Shown here in pieces: positions 19,673-27,779 of a DNA stretch of 64,000 nucleotides. Position 1 is the first letter of the stretch; each line of letters opens with the position of its first letter. Source of the DNA: Clostridia bacterium. Lineage in GTDB: Bacteria > Bacillota > Clostridia > Oscillospirales > CAG-272. A program made the translations under genes and the position numbers. The notes below the pieces were generated by a model. The model was not told the origin of the DNA. It was given only the letters and a program-made list of their open reading frames with translations, and did no database searches. Where the stretch lies: the NCBI GenBank assembly GCA_017473085.1, contig JAFUNF010000006.1, forward strand, positions 1-64,000, read 5' to 3'.

Positions 19673-20116
19673 ATGGAGATAATAGATATTCATAGTAAAA
19701 AGCAAGGCAAGAAGCTTTCGAATTTCTATCCACATAAATTCGTAATTGACGGAATTGAGTGTAACAGTATGGAAGGCTTTTTACAATCACTGAAATATAA
19801 AAATCCACAAAAACAGGCGAAAATATGTACTTTGGTGGGGAGAAAAGCTAAAGAAAAGGGAAAAATTAAGCTTTGGTGGAGAATAAGTGGAAATATTCAT
19901 TGGCAAGGCAAAAGGATAAAAAGAGTTGGAAAGGACTTTGATTTGCTCATAGAAAAAGCATACAATTGCCTGTTTGAAAACGAAGACTTTAAAAAGGCTT
20001 TGCTTGAAACAAAAGGTAAAATCTTGTGCCATACAATCGGCAAGCATAATAAAAGAGCCACAATATTAACCGAAGAGGAATTTATATCAAACCTCAACCG
20101 ACTAAGAAACGAATAA
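19673..20116 (+). CDS. NADAR-superfamily-like protein
   Basis: 147 residues, basic. The pattern LSNFYPHKFVIDGIECNSME (~16-35), LVGRKAKEKGK (~54-64), a mid-protein LIEKAYNCLFENEDFKKALLET (~92-112) and a terminal helix resembles NADAR/YbiA-type domains. Those act on ADP-ribose-linked or riboflavin-pathway N-glycosidic compounds. The resemblance is by pattern, so activity is unproven; a central W-rich insert (KLWWRISGNIHWQGK) is unlike YbiA. It has its own RBS (CGGAG) and terminators on both sides. Confidence 0.5.
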   Translation: MEIIDIHSKKQGKKLSNFYPHKFVIDGIECNSMEGFLQSLKYKNPQKQAKICTLVGRKAKEKGKIKLWWRISGNIHWQGKRIKRVGKDFDLLIEKAYNCLFENEDFKKALLETKGKILCHTIGKHNKRATILTEEEFISNLNRLRNE

Positions 20117-20118
20117 AA

Positions 20119-20148
20119 ACCACGCTTAATCATAAGCGTGATTTTTTT
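20119..20148 (+). terminator. Terminator after the NADAR-like gene
   Basis: CACGCTTA-atca-TAAGCGTG followed by seven Ts. Confidence 0.92.
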
Positions 20149-20152
20149 ACCC

Positions 20153-20181
20153 TTGACTTGACACGAAAATAAATATATAAT
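20153..20181 (+). promoter_or_regulatory. Promoter of the small lipoprotein gene
   Basis: TTGACT, 17-bp spacer, TATAAT, directly behind the preceding terminator. RBS AAAGGAG and ATG at 20226 follow at normal distance. Confidence 0.8.
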
Positions 20182-20225
20182 AAGACGTGTAAAGATAGTA
20201 TATTTTGAGAAAAGGAGAGTGCAAA

Positions 20226-20753
20226 ATGACAAAGATACGGAAGTTAGCAATAGCTTTGATTATTGCTTTAGCATTAAGTTTTAATTTAACCTCGTGTTCC
20301 TTAGTGGACACACTTTCGGCAGATTATTCAAGCTTCGACATAAACACACTGGCAAATGAAATTATTTTGGAAAGCGATCCCTATGGAAAAAATTCCTATT
20401 ATAAATCTCACTGTAAGGGAAGAGCTGGCGGGGAGTTTGATGACGTTTATTATGAGAACTGGAATTTTAACACTATTACTATTGAAAATGCCAAAGTAAC
20501 AGGTGTAGCATTATTGTCCGCATCAAAAACCATAGATAACCTAATATCTTATGATATAAGCCTTACGTTAAAAACAGGGACAGCAGATTTAGTGGTAATC
20601 TGTGACGATAGAATAATAGACAGAATAAAATGCAACACTGGAAATAATAGCTTTACCTTGTCCTATAACGAGGGAAAGGTATATTACATAAAAGCAGTTG
20701 CAAGCAAAGCAGAATTCGCCTTTAGCCTAAATAGACAAATAACTGATTTTTAA
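20226..20753 (+). CDS. Small hypothetical lipoprotein
   Basis: 175 residues from the ATG at 20226 (AAAGGAG upstream); an in-frame TTG at 20205 lies before the RBS and is rejected. Signal peptide with lipobox LTSC, then ~150 residues with no motif I recognise. The C-terminal half alternates short beta-like strands (ISLTLKTGTADLVVICDDR, SFTLSYNEGKVYYIKAV), which suggests a compact beta domain of an extracytoplasmic protein. Monocistronic with its own promoter and terminator. Confidence 0.75.
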   Translation: MTKIRKLAIALIIALALSFNLTSCSLVDTLSADYSSFDINTLANEIILESDPYGKNSYYKSHCKGRAGGEFDDVYYENWNFNTITIENAKVTGVALLSASKTIDNLISYDISLTLKTGTADLVVICDDRIIDRIKCNTGNNSFTLSYNEGKVYYIKAVASKAEFAFSLNRQITDF

Positions 20754-20774
20754 ATTGTATAAACTACTTGAAGC

Positions 20775-20805
20775 AAAAAAGCACCTGAAACACAGGTGCT
20801 TTTTT
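20775..20805. terminator. Bidirectional terminator
   Basis: GCACCTG-aaaca-CAGGTGC between A-run and T-run; ends the small lipoprotein gene and the long minus-strand unit coming from lon. Confidence 0.93.
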
Positions 20806-21544
20806 ATATACAAACAATTTCTATATGCTTTAGGTCGTCAAAATCAAACATTTTCTTGTCGAATTTTACATGCTTGCCGATATAAATTTTATTCAGCTCA
20901 TAAGGGTATCTGAAGGCAGATTTTTCAATATGAGTAACAAAGGATGGTACTGTATATTCCTCTCCCTTTTTGTAGTTAGGGTAGTACAAAAGTGTCCTCT
21001 TATCCTTGCTAAAAAGAACATTATCCTCACTTGAATAGTAGGGATTATCTCTATGCACAACCAAATATTTTAGGCTGTTTCTAAGCAAGCGATTGTTTTC
21101 AATTTTGCACTTAGGACCTAAAAACAAAATCTTTACTAAAGATTCATCAAGCAGATTACTTGTAATTTCATCAACGTCGATAATTAAGGCATTTGTTTTG
21201 TCAAAGGCTAAAATGCCATCATCAGCCACGCAGGGCCTATCCCCCTCAAGCTTTACAAGAGCAAGCCCGCGATTGCCACAAGCACCCTTTATGTAAATTT
21301 CTTTATTAGAGGGATGGTCAATAACGTCTAAAACGTCAGGTGCGTATGGGATTTTTCCGTAAAAAACAGCCTTTGTAAACTTGTAAAGAGAGAACAAAAG
21401 GTCATTTTCGTACTTTTCATAAAGCTCACGGCTTTGCTCGAAATAGTCAACCTCTTTTATAAAATCGGTAAAGCCACAGCTACATTTTTCAGGCTTAATT
21501 TCGTATTCCTTATAGCATACAGGACAACAAAACAGTCTTTTCAA
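20804..21544 (-). CDS. Zinc-ribbon plus BspA-type LRR protein, hypothetical
   Basis: 246 residues. The N-terminus holds a likely zinc ribbon (CCPVC at 6-10, CSCGF at 20-25). Residues ~75-246 show leucine-rich-repeat-5 (BspA-like) spacing: ILFLGPKCKIENNRLL, YTVPSFVTHIEKSAF and KIYIGKHVKFD. No signal peptide, so cytoplasmic. It overlaps the GNAT-like gene upstream by 4 bases, which suggests joint function. Last gene of the minus-strand unit. Confidence 0.6.
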   Translation of the reverse strand: MKRLFCCPVCYKEYEIKPEKCSCGFTDFIKEVDYFEQSRELYEKYENDLLFSLYKFTKAVFYGKIPYAPDVLDVIDHPSNKEIYIKGACGNRGLALVKLEGDRPCVADDGILAFDKTNALIIDVDEITSNLLDESLVKILFLGPKCKIENNRLLRNSLKYLVVHRDNPYYSSEDNVLFSKDKRTLLYYPNYKKGEEYTVPSFVTHIEKSAFRYPYELNKIYIGKHVKFDKKMFDFDDLKHIEIVCI

Positions 21545-21921
21545 TGATTACCACAGCCTCCGTAAAATTTCTTTAGGTCAACTACATACTCGCCCATATC
21601 ATTTTTAAGATAGCCTGACATATTTAATAGCTTATCTGTGGTGGCACCAGTCCTCATAATAGATTTTGATAGTCCACATCTGTGCATAAAGCTCATAGTA
21701 GCCCTCAGCATAATAATCATAGCCTCGGAATCGTCCATATTGGGCGCATAAGCAAGATTTTCTATGTAGCCAGTGTCACCATCAAATGTAAATTGACAAA
21801 TACCGATAAAATCGCCGTCATCGGCTCTATAACAAAAGCCCTCAATTAAATATTCAACAGAGCAGAGCTGACAAAGCTCCCTTTGCTCGTCCTTTGATTG
21901 AATAGGTAATACTGTAAGCAT
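21541..21921 (-). CDS. Small GNAT-like acetyltransferase domain protein
   Basis: 126 residues. The pattern FIGICQFTFDGDTGYIENLAYAP, a helix (EAMIIMLRATMSFMHRCG), then a strand and GYLKND resembles the central part of GNAT acetyltransferases. The acetyl-CoA loop is not clearly seen. It is shorter than typical GNATs (~145-170), so it may be a minimal or degenerate member. ATG preceded by AGGAG; overlaps the next gene by 4 bases. Confidence 0.5.
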   Translation of the reverse strand: MLTVLPIQSKDEQRELCQLCSVEYLIEGFCYRADDGDFIGICQFTFDGDTGYIENLAYAPNMDDSEAMIIMLRATMSFMHRCGLSKSIMRTGATTDKLLNMSGYLKNDMGEYVVDLKKFYGGCGNH

Positions 21922-21930
21922 AATAACTCC

Positions 21931-22659
21931 TTAAATAGTATCTTTTTTTCCGTATAAATAATCAACCTCAGCTTGAGTTAGCTCACGCCAATTTCCTCTT
22001 TCAAGCTCGCCAAGCTTAAGCTTTCCAATAGCGATACGAGTAAGACGCATAATAGTAAGACCACACTTGTCACACATCTTTCTGATTTGCCTGTTTCTGC
22101 CCTCGTTTAATGTAAAAATAGTGTTAGTTGCACCATTTTTTTGCGAAACGATTCTAACCTTAACAGGCTTTAGCTTGTAGCCATCAATCTCCATAGGAGA
22201 ATTAAGAGTATGTAAAGCGTCGGGAGAAATATCTCCCTTAATAATAACGCTATAAATTTTAGGCATATTGCCCTTAGGGTGTGTCAAGCGATTAGTAAGC
22301 TCTCCATCATTAGTAAGAAGCAAAAGACCCTCTGAATACATATCAAGCCTACCAACTGGGTAAATTCTTTCTCCAACCTCTGAAAGCAGAGAAAGGACGG
22401 TTTCACGCCCCTTTTCGTCAGAGGTAGTAGTAACGTAGCCAAGAGGCTTGTTAAGCATAATATATCTTTTTTTCTCAATTGCTGGCTTAATTACCTTACC
22501 ATTAAAGGTAACTACATCGTTTTCTGGGTCAACCTTGTCGCCAAGCTGTGCAATAACGCCATTAACCTTCACGTTACCGGCAAGAATAACTTTTTCGCTT
22601 GCACGTCTTGACATTATTTTATTGTCAGTAAAAAACTTTTGAAGTCTGATTTTTTCCAT
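21931..22659 (-). CDS. RluB/RsuA-family rRNA pseudouridine synthase
   Basis: 242 residues from the ATG at 22659; a longer frame reading back into the upstream gene is rejected because it has no family match. S4 RNA-binding domain at ~1-60 (RLQKFFTDNKIMSRRASEK) and a catalytic domain with PVGRLDMYSEGLLLLTNDG around the catalytic Asp, then GRNRQIRKMCDKCG. It makes pseudouridine in large (RluB) or small (RsuA) subunit rRNA; which one cannot be told by eye. It starts 4 bases after the D,D-carboxypeptidase stop, with a weak RBS, so likely coupled. Confidence 0.92.
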   Translation of the reverse strand: MEKIRLQKFFTDNKIMSRRASEKVILAGNVKVNGVIAQLGDKVDPENDVVTFNGKVIKPAIEKKRYIMLNKPLGYVTTTSDEKGRETVLSLLSEVGERIYPVGRLDMYSEGLLLLTNDGELTNRLTHPKGNMPKIYSVIIKGDISPDALHTLNSPMEIDGYKLKPVKVRIVSQKNGATNTIFTLNEGRNRQIRKMCDKCGLTIMRLTRIAIGKLKLGELERGNWRELTQAEVDYLYGKKDTI

Positions 22660-22663
22660 TATT

Positions 22664-23782
22664 TTAACCGAATATTCTTTCAAAAATAGATTTTTTATAC
22701 CTGATGTCCTTAACGTTCTCAAGAGCATAAAGAGGCAAAATTCCAATCTCCTTGTCACTATTGTAAAACACAACTCTGCCAACGTAGTCCCCTTGATTAA
22801 CAGGTGCACACAAAAGCCTATTAATTTCAAGCCTTGCAGAAATATCAATGCTATCCTTTGGCAAAACAACTGATAGCTTGTCGTGGTTTGTAACCAAAGC
22901 GGTGGATTTTTGACCATTTATAACATCAAGCTCTAAAACGTAATCACCACTATCGGCAAGGTCAATACATTCGTATTTAGAAAAGCCATATTCAAGCATA
23001 TTCTTGTGGTCTTGCCAATCATTAGGTGCATTAAGTGTTACACAAATCATATTTACCCCATCAACCTCAGCAGAGGACACAAGACAACGCCCACATTTTT
23101 TGGTAAACCCTGTCTTAATACCATTTGCACCCTCAAAGGAGCGAAGTAGCTTGTTGTGATTAACTAAAACTCTGGTCCCCTCCCCATTATTTAAGGGAAT
23201 AGTGGTCTTATAGGTGCTTACAATCTCCCTAAAAATAGGATTTTTCATAGCATAACAGGAAAGTAACCCAAGCTCGTAGGCAGTAGTATGATGCTCCTCG
23301 TCGTCAAGCCCGTGAGGATTTGTAAAATGAGTGCTTTCAAGTCCAAGCTGTGTAGCCTTTTCATTCATTAAATCAACAAAGTCCTCTAAGCTACCACAGG
23401 TAGCGTAGGCAAGGGCAACAGCGGAATCATTTGCACTTTCAAGCAAAAGAGCATATAAAAGCTCCCTGACGGAAAGCCTTTCGCCCTGTTGTAAGTATAT
23501 ACTTGACCCCTCAATGTTAGTTGCCTCAAATGGAATAGTAACAATATCATCAAGAGAACAATTTTCAATAGCCACAATAGCAGTCATTATTTTAGTAGTG
23601 CTTGCCATAGGCAATACTAAATCTTTATTTTTTTCAAAAACAACTGTATTGGACTCAGTCTCAATTAAAACAGCACCCTTTGCCGAAATATCCTCAGACT
23701 CTAAATCCGTAGCAAGCAGGCAAGGGCAGAGTGAAAGCGATAAAAAAACACAAAAAAGTGCGAAGCAAAGCTTTTTGTACAT
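22664..23782 (-). CDS. D-alanyl-D-alanine carboxypeptidase (DacF/PBP5 type)
   Basis: 372 residues. Signal peptide (~1-24), then the serine peptidase S11 triad: SxxK at Ser61-Lys64 (STTK), SxN at 116-118 (SAN) and KTG at 223-225. A C-terminal PBP5-type beta domain lies at ~265-355. It trims the terminal D-Ala of peptidoglycan stem peptides outside the membrane. In Bacillus, DacF acts in the spore cortex; the position between gerW and rluB fits a sporulation role but does not prove it. Confidence 0.92.
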   Translation of the reverse strand: MYKKLCFALFCVFLSLSLCPCLLATDLESEDISAKGAVLIETESNTVVFEKNKDLVLPMASTTKIMTAIVAIENCSLDDIVTIPFEATNIEGSSIYLQQGERLSVRELLYALLLESANDSAVALAYATCGSLEDFVDLMNEKATQLGLESTHFTNPHGLDDEEHHTTAYELGLLSCYAMKNPIFREIVSTYKTTIPLNNGEGTRVLVNHNKLLRSFEGANGIKTGFTKKCGRCLVSSAEVDGVNMICVTLNAPNDWQDHKNMLEYGFSKYECIDLADSGDYVLELDVINGQKSTALVTNHDKLSVVLPKDSIDISARLEINRLLCAPVNQGDYVGRVVFYNSDKEIGILPLYALENVKDIRYKKSIFERIFG

Positions 23783-23842
23783 AAAAATACTCCTTTTTTA
23801 AGAATATTATGCACAAAAGCTCTAACAATAATTTAAGGCAAA

Positions 23843-24262
23843 TTATTCGCCATCTGCCTCTTTTTTCTTATCATTTTTTGAAAATAATTGCTTAAATCTT
23901 TCGATAAGCTCTGGAGAATTTTCAATAAAATCCAAAATGTAGGAAACAGTGTCCTTTGGTTGGTCCTTTTGGTTTAAATTCATAAGCTCAACCTTTCCAA
24001 GCTTATCAATAACAAGGAAGCCAACAGGAGAAACAGTAACTCCTGTACCACCACCGCCACCGAAGTTCTTATCAGCAGTAGCCTTTTTACCAAAATAGTC
24101 AACACCACCTGTTGCAAGACCTACGAATACCTTTGAAATAGGTATAATTATAGTTCCGTTATCAAGATTGATAGGTGTACCTGTAACGGTGTTAGAATCT
24201 ACCATTGTTTTTACATTTTCAAGGGCAGTTTTAATGATTTCGCTTTGCTTAGATTGTTCCAT
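23843..24262 (-). CDS. gerW: GerW family sporulation protein (YtfJ)
   Basis: 139 residues matching GerW/YtfJ: GTPINLDNGTIIIPISKV, a glycine-rich NFGGGGGTGVTVSP (~85-98) and GFLVIDKLGKVELM. In Bacillus the protein is forespore-made and needed for normal germination. The gene overlaps the upstream DUF2953 gene by 14 bases and has RBS GAGGAGG. The charged Lys/Glu tail is usual. Confidence 0.9.
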   Translation of the reverse strand: MEQSKQSEIIKTALENVKTMVDSNTVTGTPINLDNGTIIIPISKVFVGLATGGVDYFGKKATADKNFGGGGGTGVTVSPVGFLVIDKLGKVELMNLNQKDQPKDTVSYILDFIENSPELIERFKQLFSKNDKKKEADGE

Positions 24263-24893
24263 CTTCTAAATCCTCCTCGTTAAGCTTGATTTTATAAATT
24301 AGCTTAATAATTTTCGTAAGTATAGTAAGTAAGGGAAGTACTCTGCAATAAAGAATTACCTTTCCCTCAAAAATCGATTCCTCGGAAAGAAAATTCGCTT
24401 GAATATTTATTTCCGAAAATCGTGAAATATCAACATTGGAAACCTCATCTAAAAGAGCAATTAAACAAGCAACACCACTGCAAACCGCCGAATAAGCAAG
24501 GGCAGTTGTGGATGCATTGTCAGTTCCAACTAAAATATTTAATTTTGCAAATTTAAAGTGTAGCCTTCCTAATGTGCACTCTAAAATATCAAAAACAATG
24601 CTCCTAAATTTAATTAGCTTAGATAGCACAGAGGGCTCTTTTTTCTTTTGGGGCTTTTCCTCTTTTTTTTCTCCCTGTCCTTGTGGTGCTTGATTGTTGG
24701 CTGTTTTTTTCTTCTTAGCCTTTTTTTTCTTTTTCTTCTTTTCCTCGTCCTTGAAAAGTGGGAATTTGAAGCACAACACCTGTAAATAGGCAGAGAATTC
24801 TCCCTCGTAAGCCAATACAAGCTTGACCTTCAAGGCAAGAATAATAGCAACAAGAAGGACTAAGCCGATTATTACATATATAAAAGATGGCAT
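24249..24893 (-). CDS. DUF2953 membrane-anchored protein (YtfI-like)
   Basis: 214 residues. One N-terminal membrane helix (~5-23), a strikingly lysine-rich stretch (~50-90) and a C-terminal DUF2953-like region (GTDNASTTALAYSAVCSG, then a beta-rich end). Members sit directly upstream of gerW/ytfJ in many spore formers, as here. Function is unknown; a sporulation link is inferred from context. RBS AAGGAGG. Confidence 0.75.
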   Translation of the reverse strand: MPSFIYVIIGLVLLVAIILALKVKLVLAYEGEFSAYLQVLCFKFPLFKDEEKKKKKKKAKKKKTANNQAPQGQGEKKEEKPQKKKEPSVLSKLIKFRSIVFDILECTLGRLHFKFAKLNILVGTDNASTTALAYSAVCSGVACLIALLDEVSNVDISRFSEINIQANFLSEESIFEGKVILYCRVLPLLTILTKIIKLIYKIKLNEEDLEDGTI

Positions 24894-24912
24894 TTTGTCC
24901 TCCTTAACTTAA

Positions 24913-25644
24913 TTATTCCTCGTCGCCCTCGTCCTCTTCAACAACATCATTAGATGAGCCCTCGTCCTGCACAGGCTTGTCCTCGGATACATTTTCCTCT
25001 GATATATCCTGTGAAGCACCCTCAGGATTTTCTCCCTCCTGTCCGTCCTCGGCTGGCATATCAATTTCCATAGGAATAACAACACCCTCGGGCTGAGAAA
25101 CAGGCAGCTCTACATAAGGTAATTGCTCAAGAGTTTCGATGCCAAAAACACGCATAAACTTGGATGTAACTCTATAAATATGAGGCCTACCAGGTGCATC
25201 AAGTCGTCCATAAGGCTCAATTAATTCCTTTTCACAAAGAGAAGCAACAATATATGCGCTATCAACCTTTCTTACAGCATCAATATAAGCTCTTGTTACA
25301 GGACGAATATTGGTATTGTAAGCAATGATAGCCAAAACCTCAAGAGAGGAATTTGATAGGTTACCACCCTTTTTAAGACCAAGGGCTTCCTTTATGTAAG
25401 GTAAATATCTTTCCTTTGTGCAAAGCTGACATCTGTCATCAAAGCACAAAATCATAATACCCTTTTTGTCGTCCTCGTTGTACTTTTCGCTAAATTCCCT
25501 TACCTTCTTTTTAACCTTGTTTTCAGTTAAGGAAAGCACCTCTGCAAGCTTAGAATAGGGCATTGGGTGACCTGCTGCAAAGAGAATAGCCTCGATAGCG
25601 CTTTCAATATATTTACTATCAAGCTTTTCAAGATTATTGTCCAT
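24913..25644 (-). CDS. scpB: Segregation and condensation protein B
   Basis: 243 residues from the ATG at 25644, chosen because GGAG lies 9 bases upstream; the in-frame TTG at 25665 is rejected. Two winged-helix domains: IESAIEAILFAAGHPMPYSKLAEVL (~12-36) and LSNSSLEVLAIIAYNTNIRPVTRAYIDAVR. It ends with an acidic disordered tail (~185-243). ScpB dimers bind ScpA and the SMC ATPase to organise and segregate chromosomes. Partner scpA lies 45 bases upstream. Confidence 0.95.
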   Translation of the reverse strand: MDNNLEKLDSKYIESAIEAILFAAGHPMPYSKLAEVLSLTENKVKKKVREFSEKYNEDDKKGIMILCFDDRCQLCTKERYLPYIKEALGLKKGGNLSNSSLEVLAIIAYNTNIRPVTRAYIDAVRKVDSAYIVASLCEKELIEPYGRLDAPGRPHIYRVTSKFMRVFGIETLEQLPYVELPVSQPEGVVIPMEIDMPAEDGQEGENPEGASQDISEENVSEDKPVQDEGSSNDVVEEDEGDEE

Positions 25645-25689
25645 TGTTTTACACTCCGTATTCAACAGTAGTTAGTCAATTTAAGAAAA

Positions 25690-26469
25690 TTATTGATTTT
25701 CCTCGTGATTTGTTTTAATTTTTCCAGTGTACATATCAATGTAAACACCACTGCAAAGGGTAATAACACCATCTACGTCAGAAAACTCTTCCTCACGGAT
25801 AGTAATTCTGCCCGCCTTAAGCATTTCCAAAAGTGCCATAAAGGTAGCAACAGCCTCGTGCTTAGTATAAATACCAAGGAAGCAACGTGTAACCTCGACA
25901 CTGCCACCATTCATAATAAGGGTCCTCAAAATAGCGAATACCTTTTCTCCAACGGAAACGGTACGAGTACTAATAAGAGGCTTAATATTAGCTGATGCCT
26001 CCTCGTCGGATAATTCAATATTGCTCATAACTCTTAAAAGAGCAGCACTAAGAAGTCCAACCTCGTGGTCAGTTACAAAGGTCCTATCTGGAGAAATCTC
26101 GTCTGTGTCCTTTTCAAGCCTACCCTTAAATACGGAATAAAGCTTTCCAAGCTCTCCAGACACCTGCTTAGTAACCTGGTGCTCAAGCAATATACGTTGC
26201 AATTCAACCAAGTCCTCATCAGGAGGGGCAGCTGCAGGACGGGGAAGTAGCATTCTACTCTTTAAAAGCATAAGGTGAGATGCCATAACCAAAAAGTCGG
26301 AGGATAAATCTATATCCATAGATTCCATAGATTCAATATACTCAAGATATTGGTCACAAATAATAGAAATCTTAATATCAAGAATATCCATCTTGTTTTT
26401 GGCAATCAGATTTAATAAAAGGTCAAGAGGTCCTTCAAAGGTTTCTATTTTATAAATAATTGGTTCCAT
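25690..26469 (-). CDS. scpA: Segregation and condensation protein A (kleisin)
   Basis: 259 residues. N-terminal FEGPLDLLLNLIAKNKMDILDI is the ScpA kleisin signature that binds the SMC neck. A middle helical part contains MASHLMLLKSRMLLPRP, and the C-terminal winged helix (VTRCFLGIYTKHEAVATFMALLEM) binds the other SMC head. Lies 8 bases after the site-2 protease gene and before scpB. Confidence 0.96.
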   Translation of the reverse strand: MEPIIYKIETFEGPLDLLLNLIAKNKMDILDIKISIICDQYLEYIESMESMDIDLSSDFLVMASHLMLLKSRMLLPRPAAAPPDEDLVELQRILLEHQVTKQVSGELGKLYSVFKGRLEKDTDEISPDRTFVTDHEVGLLSAALLRVMSNIELSDEEASANIKPLISTRTVSVGEKVFAILRTLIMNGGSVEVTRCFLGIYTKHEAVATFMALLEMLKAGRITIREEEFSDVDGVITLCSGVYIDMYTGKIKTNHEENQ

Positions 26470-26477
26470 TTAAGCTC

Positions 26478-27158
26478 CTAAAAGAAAATAAAAGTAAAGG
26501 GCATAACAAATAAGTCAAAAACCCAATTAACCGCAACTGATAGAAAATATGTCACATAGCCACCAAGAATTCTTGTGTCAAGCAAAAGAATAACGAAAAA
26601 TGCAAGAGAAATATAATGCTGATATTTGCGGATTACAGAAAGGGCAGCTTCTGGCAAGAACGAGAATAAAATATTTGACCCGTCAAGAGGTGGTATTGGA
26701 AGCAGATTAAATATAGCAAGCGAAATATTTAAGAAAACAAAATATTCGTTAAAAATCTTCCAAATTTGGCAAACAACGTTTAAAAAACCATCACTTGGTG
26801 CTTGTGAATATACGTAAACAGATAAAACATAGAAGAATGCGCCTAAAAATCCAAGCAAAAGATTAGATAAGGGGCCTGCTAAGGAAGTAAGTGCCATATA
26901 AAGACGAGGCTTTTTAAAGTACCTTGTATTTACAGGGACAGGCTTAGCCCAACCATATCTGAAAAGTAAAAGACAAATGGCACCGATGGGGTCAAGATGC
27001 TTCAATGGATTAAGAGTAAGACGGCCTGCATATTTTGCGGTAGGGTCCCCAAGCCAATATGCGGCAAGTCCGTGGGAAAGCTCATGCACAGTAAGTGCGA
27101 TAAGAACTATTGGTGCTGAAATAGCTATTTCTAAAAGAAATTCAAGCAACCATTCCAT
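26478..27158 (-). CDS. Site-2 protease family (M50) membrane metalloprotease
   Basis: 226 residues, about six membrane helices. Zinc site HELSH (His25, Glu26, His29) in the first helix and the second ligand in NLLPIPPLDGSNIL (Asp159). This is the YwhC/short M50B subgroup often found just before scpAB. It probably cleaves membrane-embedded substrates; none is known from sequence. No PDZ domain. Co-directional with engB (21-base gap). Confidence 0.92.
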   Translation of the reverse strand: MEWLLEFLLEIAISAPIVLIALTVHELSHGLAAYWLGDPTAKYAGRLTLNPLKHLDPIGAICLLLFRYGWAKPVPVNTRYFKKPRLYMALTSLAGPLSNLLLGFLGAFFYVLSVYVYSQAPSDGFLNVVCQIWKIFNEYFVFLNISLAIFNLLPIPPLDGSNILFSFLPEAALSVIRKYQHYISLAFFVILLLDTRILGGYVTYFLSVAVNWVFDLFVMPFTFIFF

Positions 27159-27179
27159 ATCGAGTGCTCCTTTCTGAAA

Positions 27180-27779
27180 TTATTCTGCGTATTTCAGTAT
27201 TGCATCCCAAACATCATTTTTTCCTTCCTTGCTTTCAGAGGAAAAGAGAATAATTTGTGTGCCAGGCAAAATAGCAGGGTGTGTAACAAGTGATTTAACC
27301 GATTTTTCACGCTCGGTCTTGTTTAGCTTGTCAGTCTTTGTTGCAACAATGATGTATGGAATTTCGGCCTCATTTAAGAAGTTAACCATATCAACATCGT
27401 CCTTGGTTAAGCCAATACGAGAGTCAACAAGCTGAACGACAAGTCTGAGTAGGTCAATGTTTGGGTTGTTGGTAAAATAGCCATCAACGAGCATAGACCA
27501 TTTCTTTTTATCCTCAAAGGTTCGCTTAGCATAGCCATAGCCTGGCAGGTCAACTAAGAAAAGCTTGCTATCAACATCATAAAAGTTAATAGTAATAGTT
27601 TTTCCTGGGGAAGCACTAACTCTTGCCATAGACTTTCTGTTAAGAAGAGTATTGATAAGAGAGCTTTTTCCTACATTGGATCTTCCCGAAAACGCAATCT
27701 GTGGTAAAGCAGAGCGAACAAATTGGGAAGGAGTGCCGGCACTAATCTTAAGCGAAACATTATTAACATTTATTTTCAT
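27180..27779 (-). CDS. engB: Ribosome biogenesis GTPase EngB (YsxC)
   Basis: 199 residues. G1 GRSNVGKSSLIN (~33-44), G3 DLPGYGYA (~76-83), G4 TKTD (~142-145) and G5 SSESK. EngB acts in late 50S subunit assembly. The start overlaps the end of lon by 17 bases, the common lon-engB pairing in Firmicutes. Confidence 0.97.
   Translation of the reverse strand: MKINVNNVSLKISAGTPSQFVRSALPQIAFSGRSNVGKSSLINTLLNRKSMARVSASPGKTITINFYDVDSKLFLVDLPGYGYAKRTFEDKKKWSMLVDGYFTNNPNIDLLRLVVQLVDSRIGLTKDDVDMVNFLNEAEIPYIIVATKTDKLNKTEREKSVKSLVTHPAILPGTQIILFSSESKEGKNDVWDAILKYAE

Noticed and set aside
22660..22917. N-terminal extension of the pseudouridine synthase
   Set aside because: It runs back through the D,D-carboxypeptidase gene in another frame and has no S4-domain similarity; the family start is at 22659.
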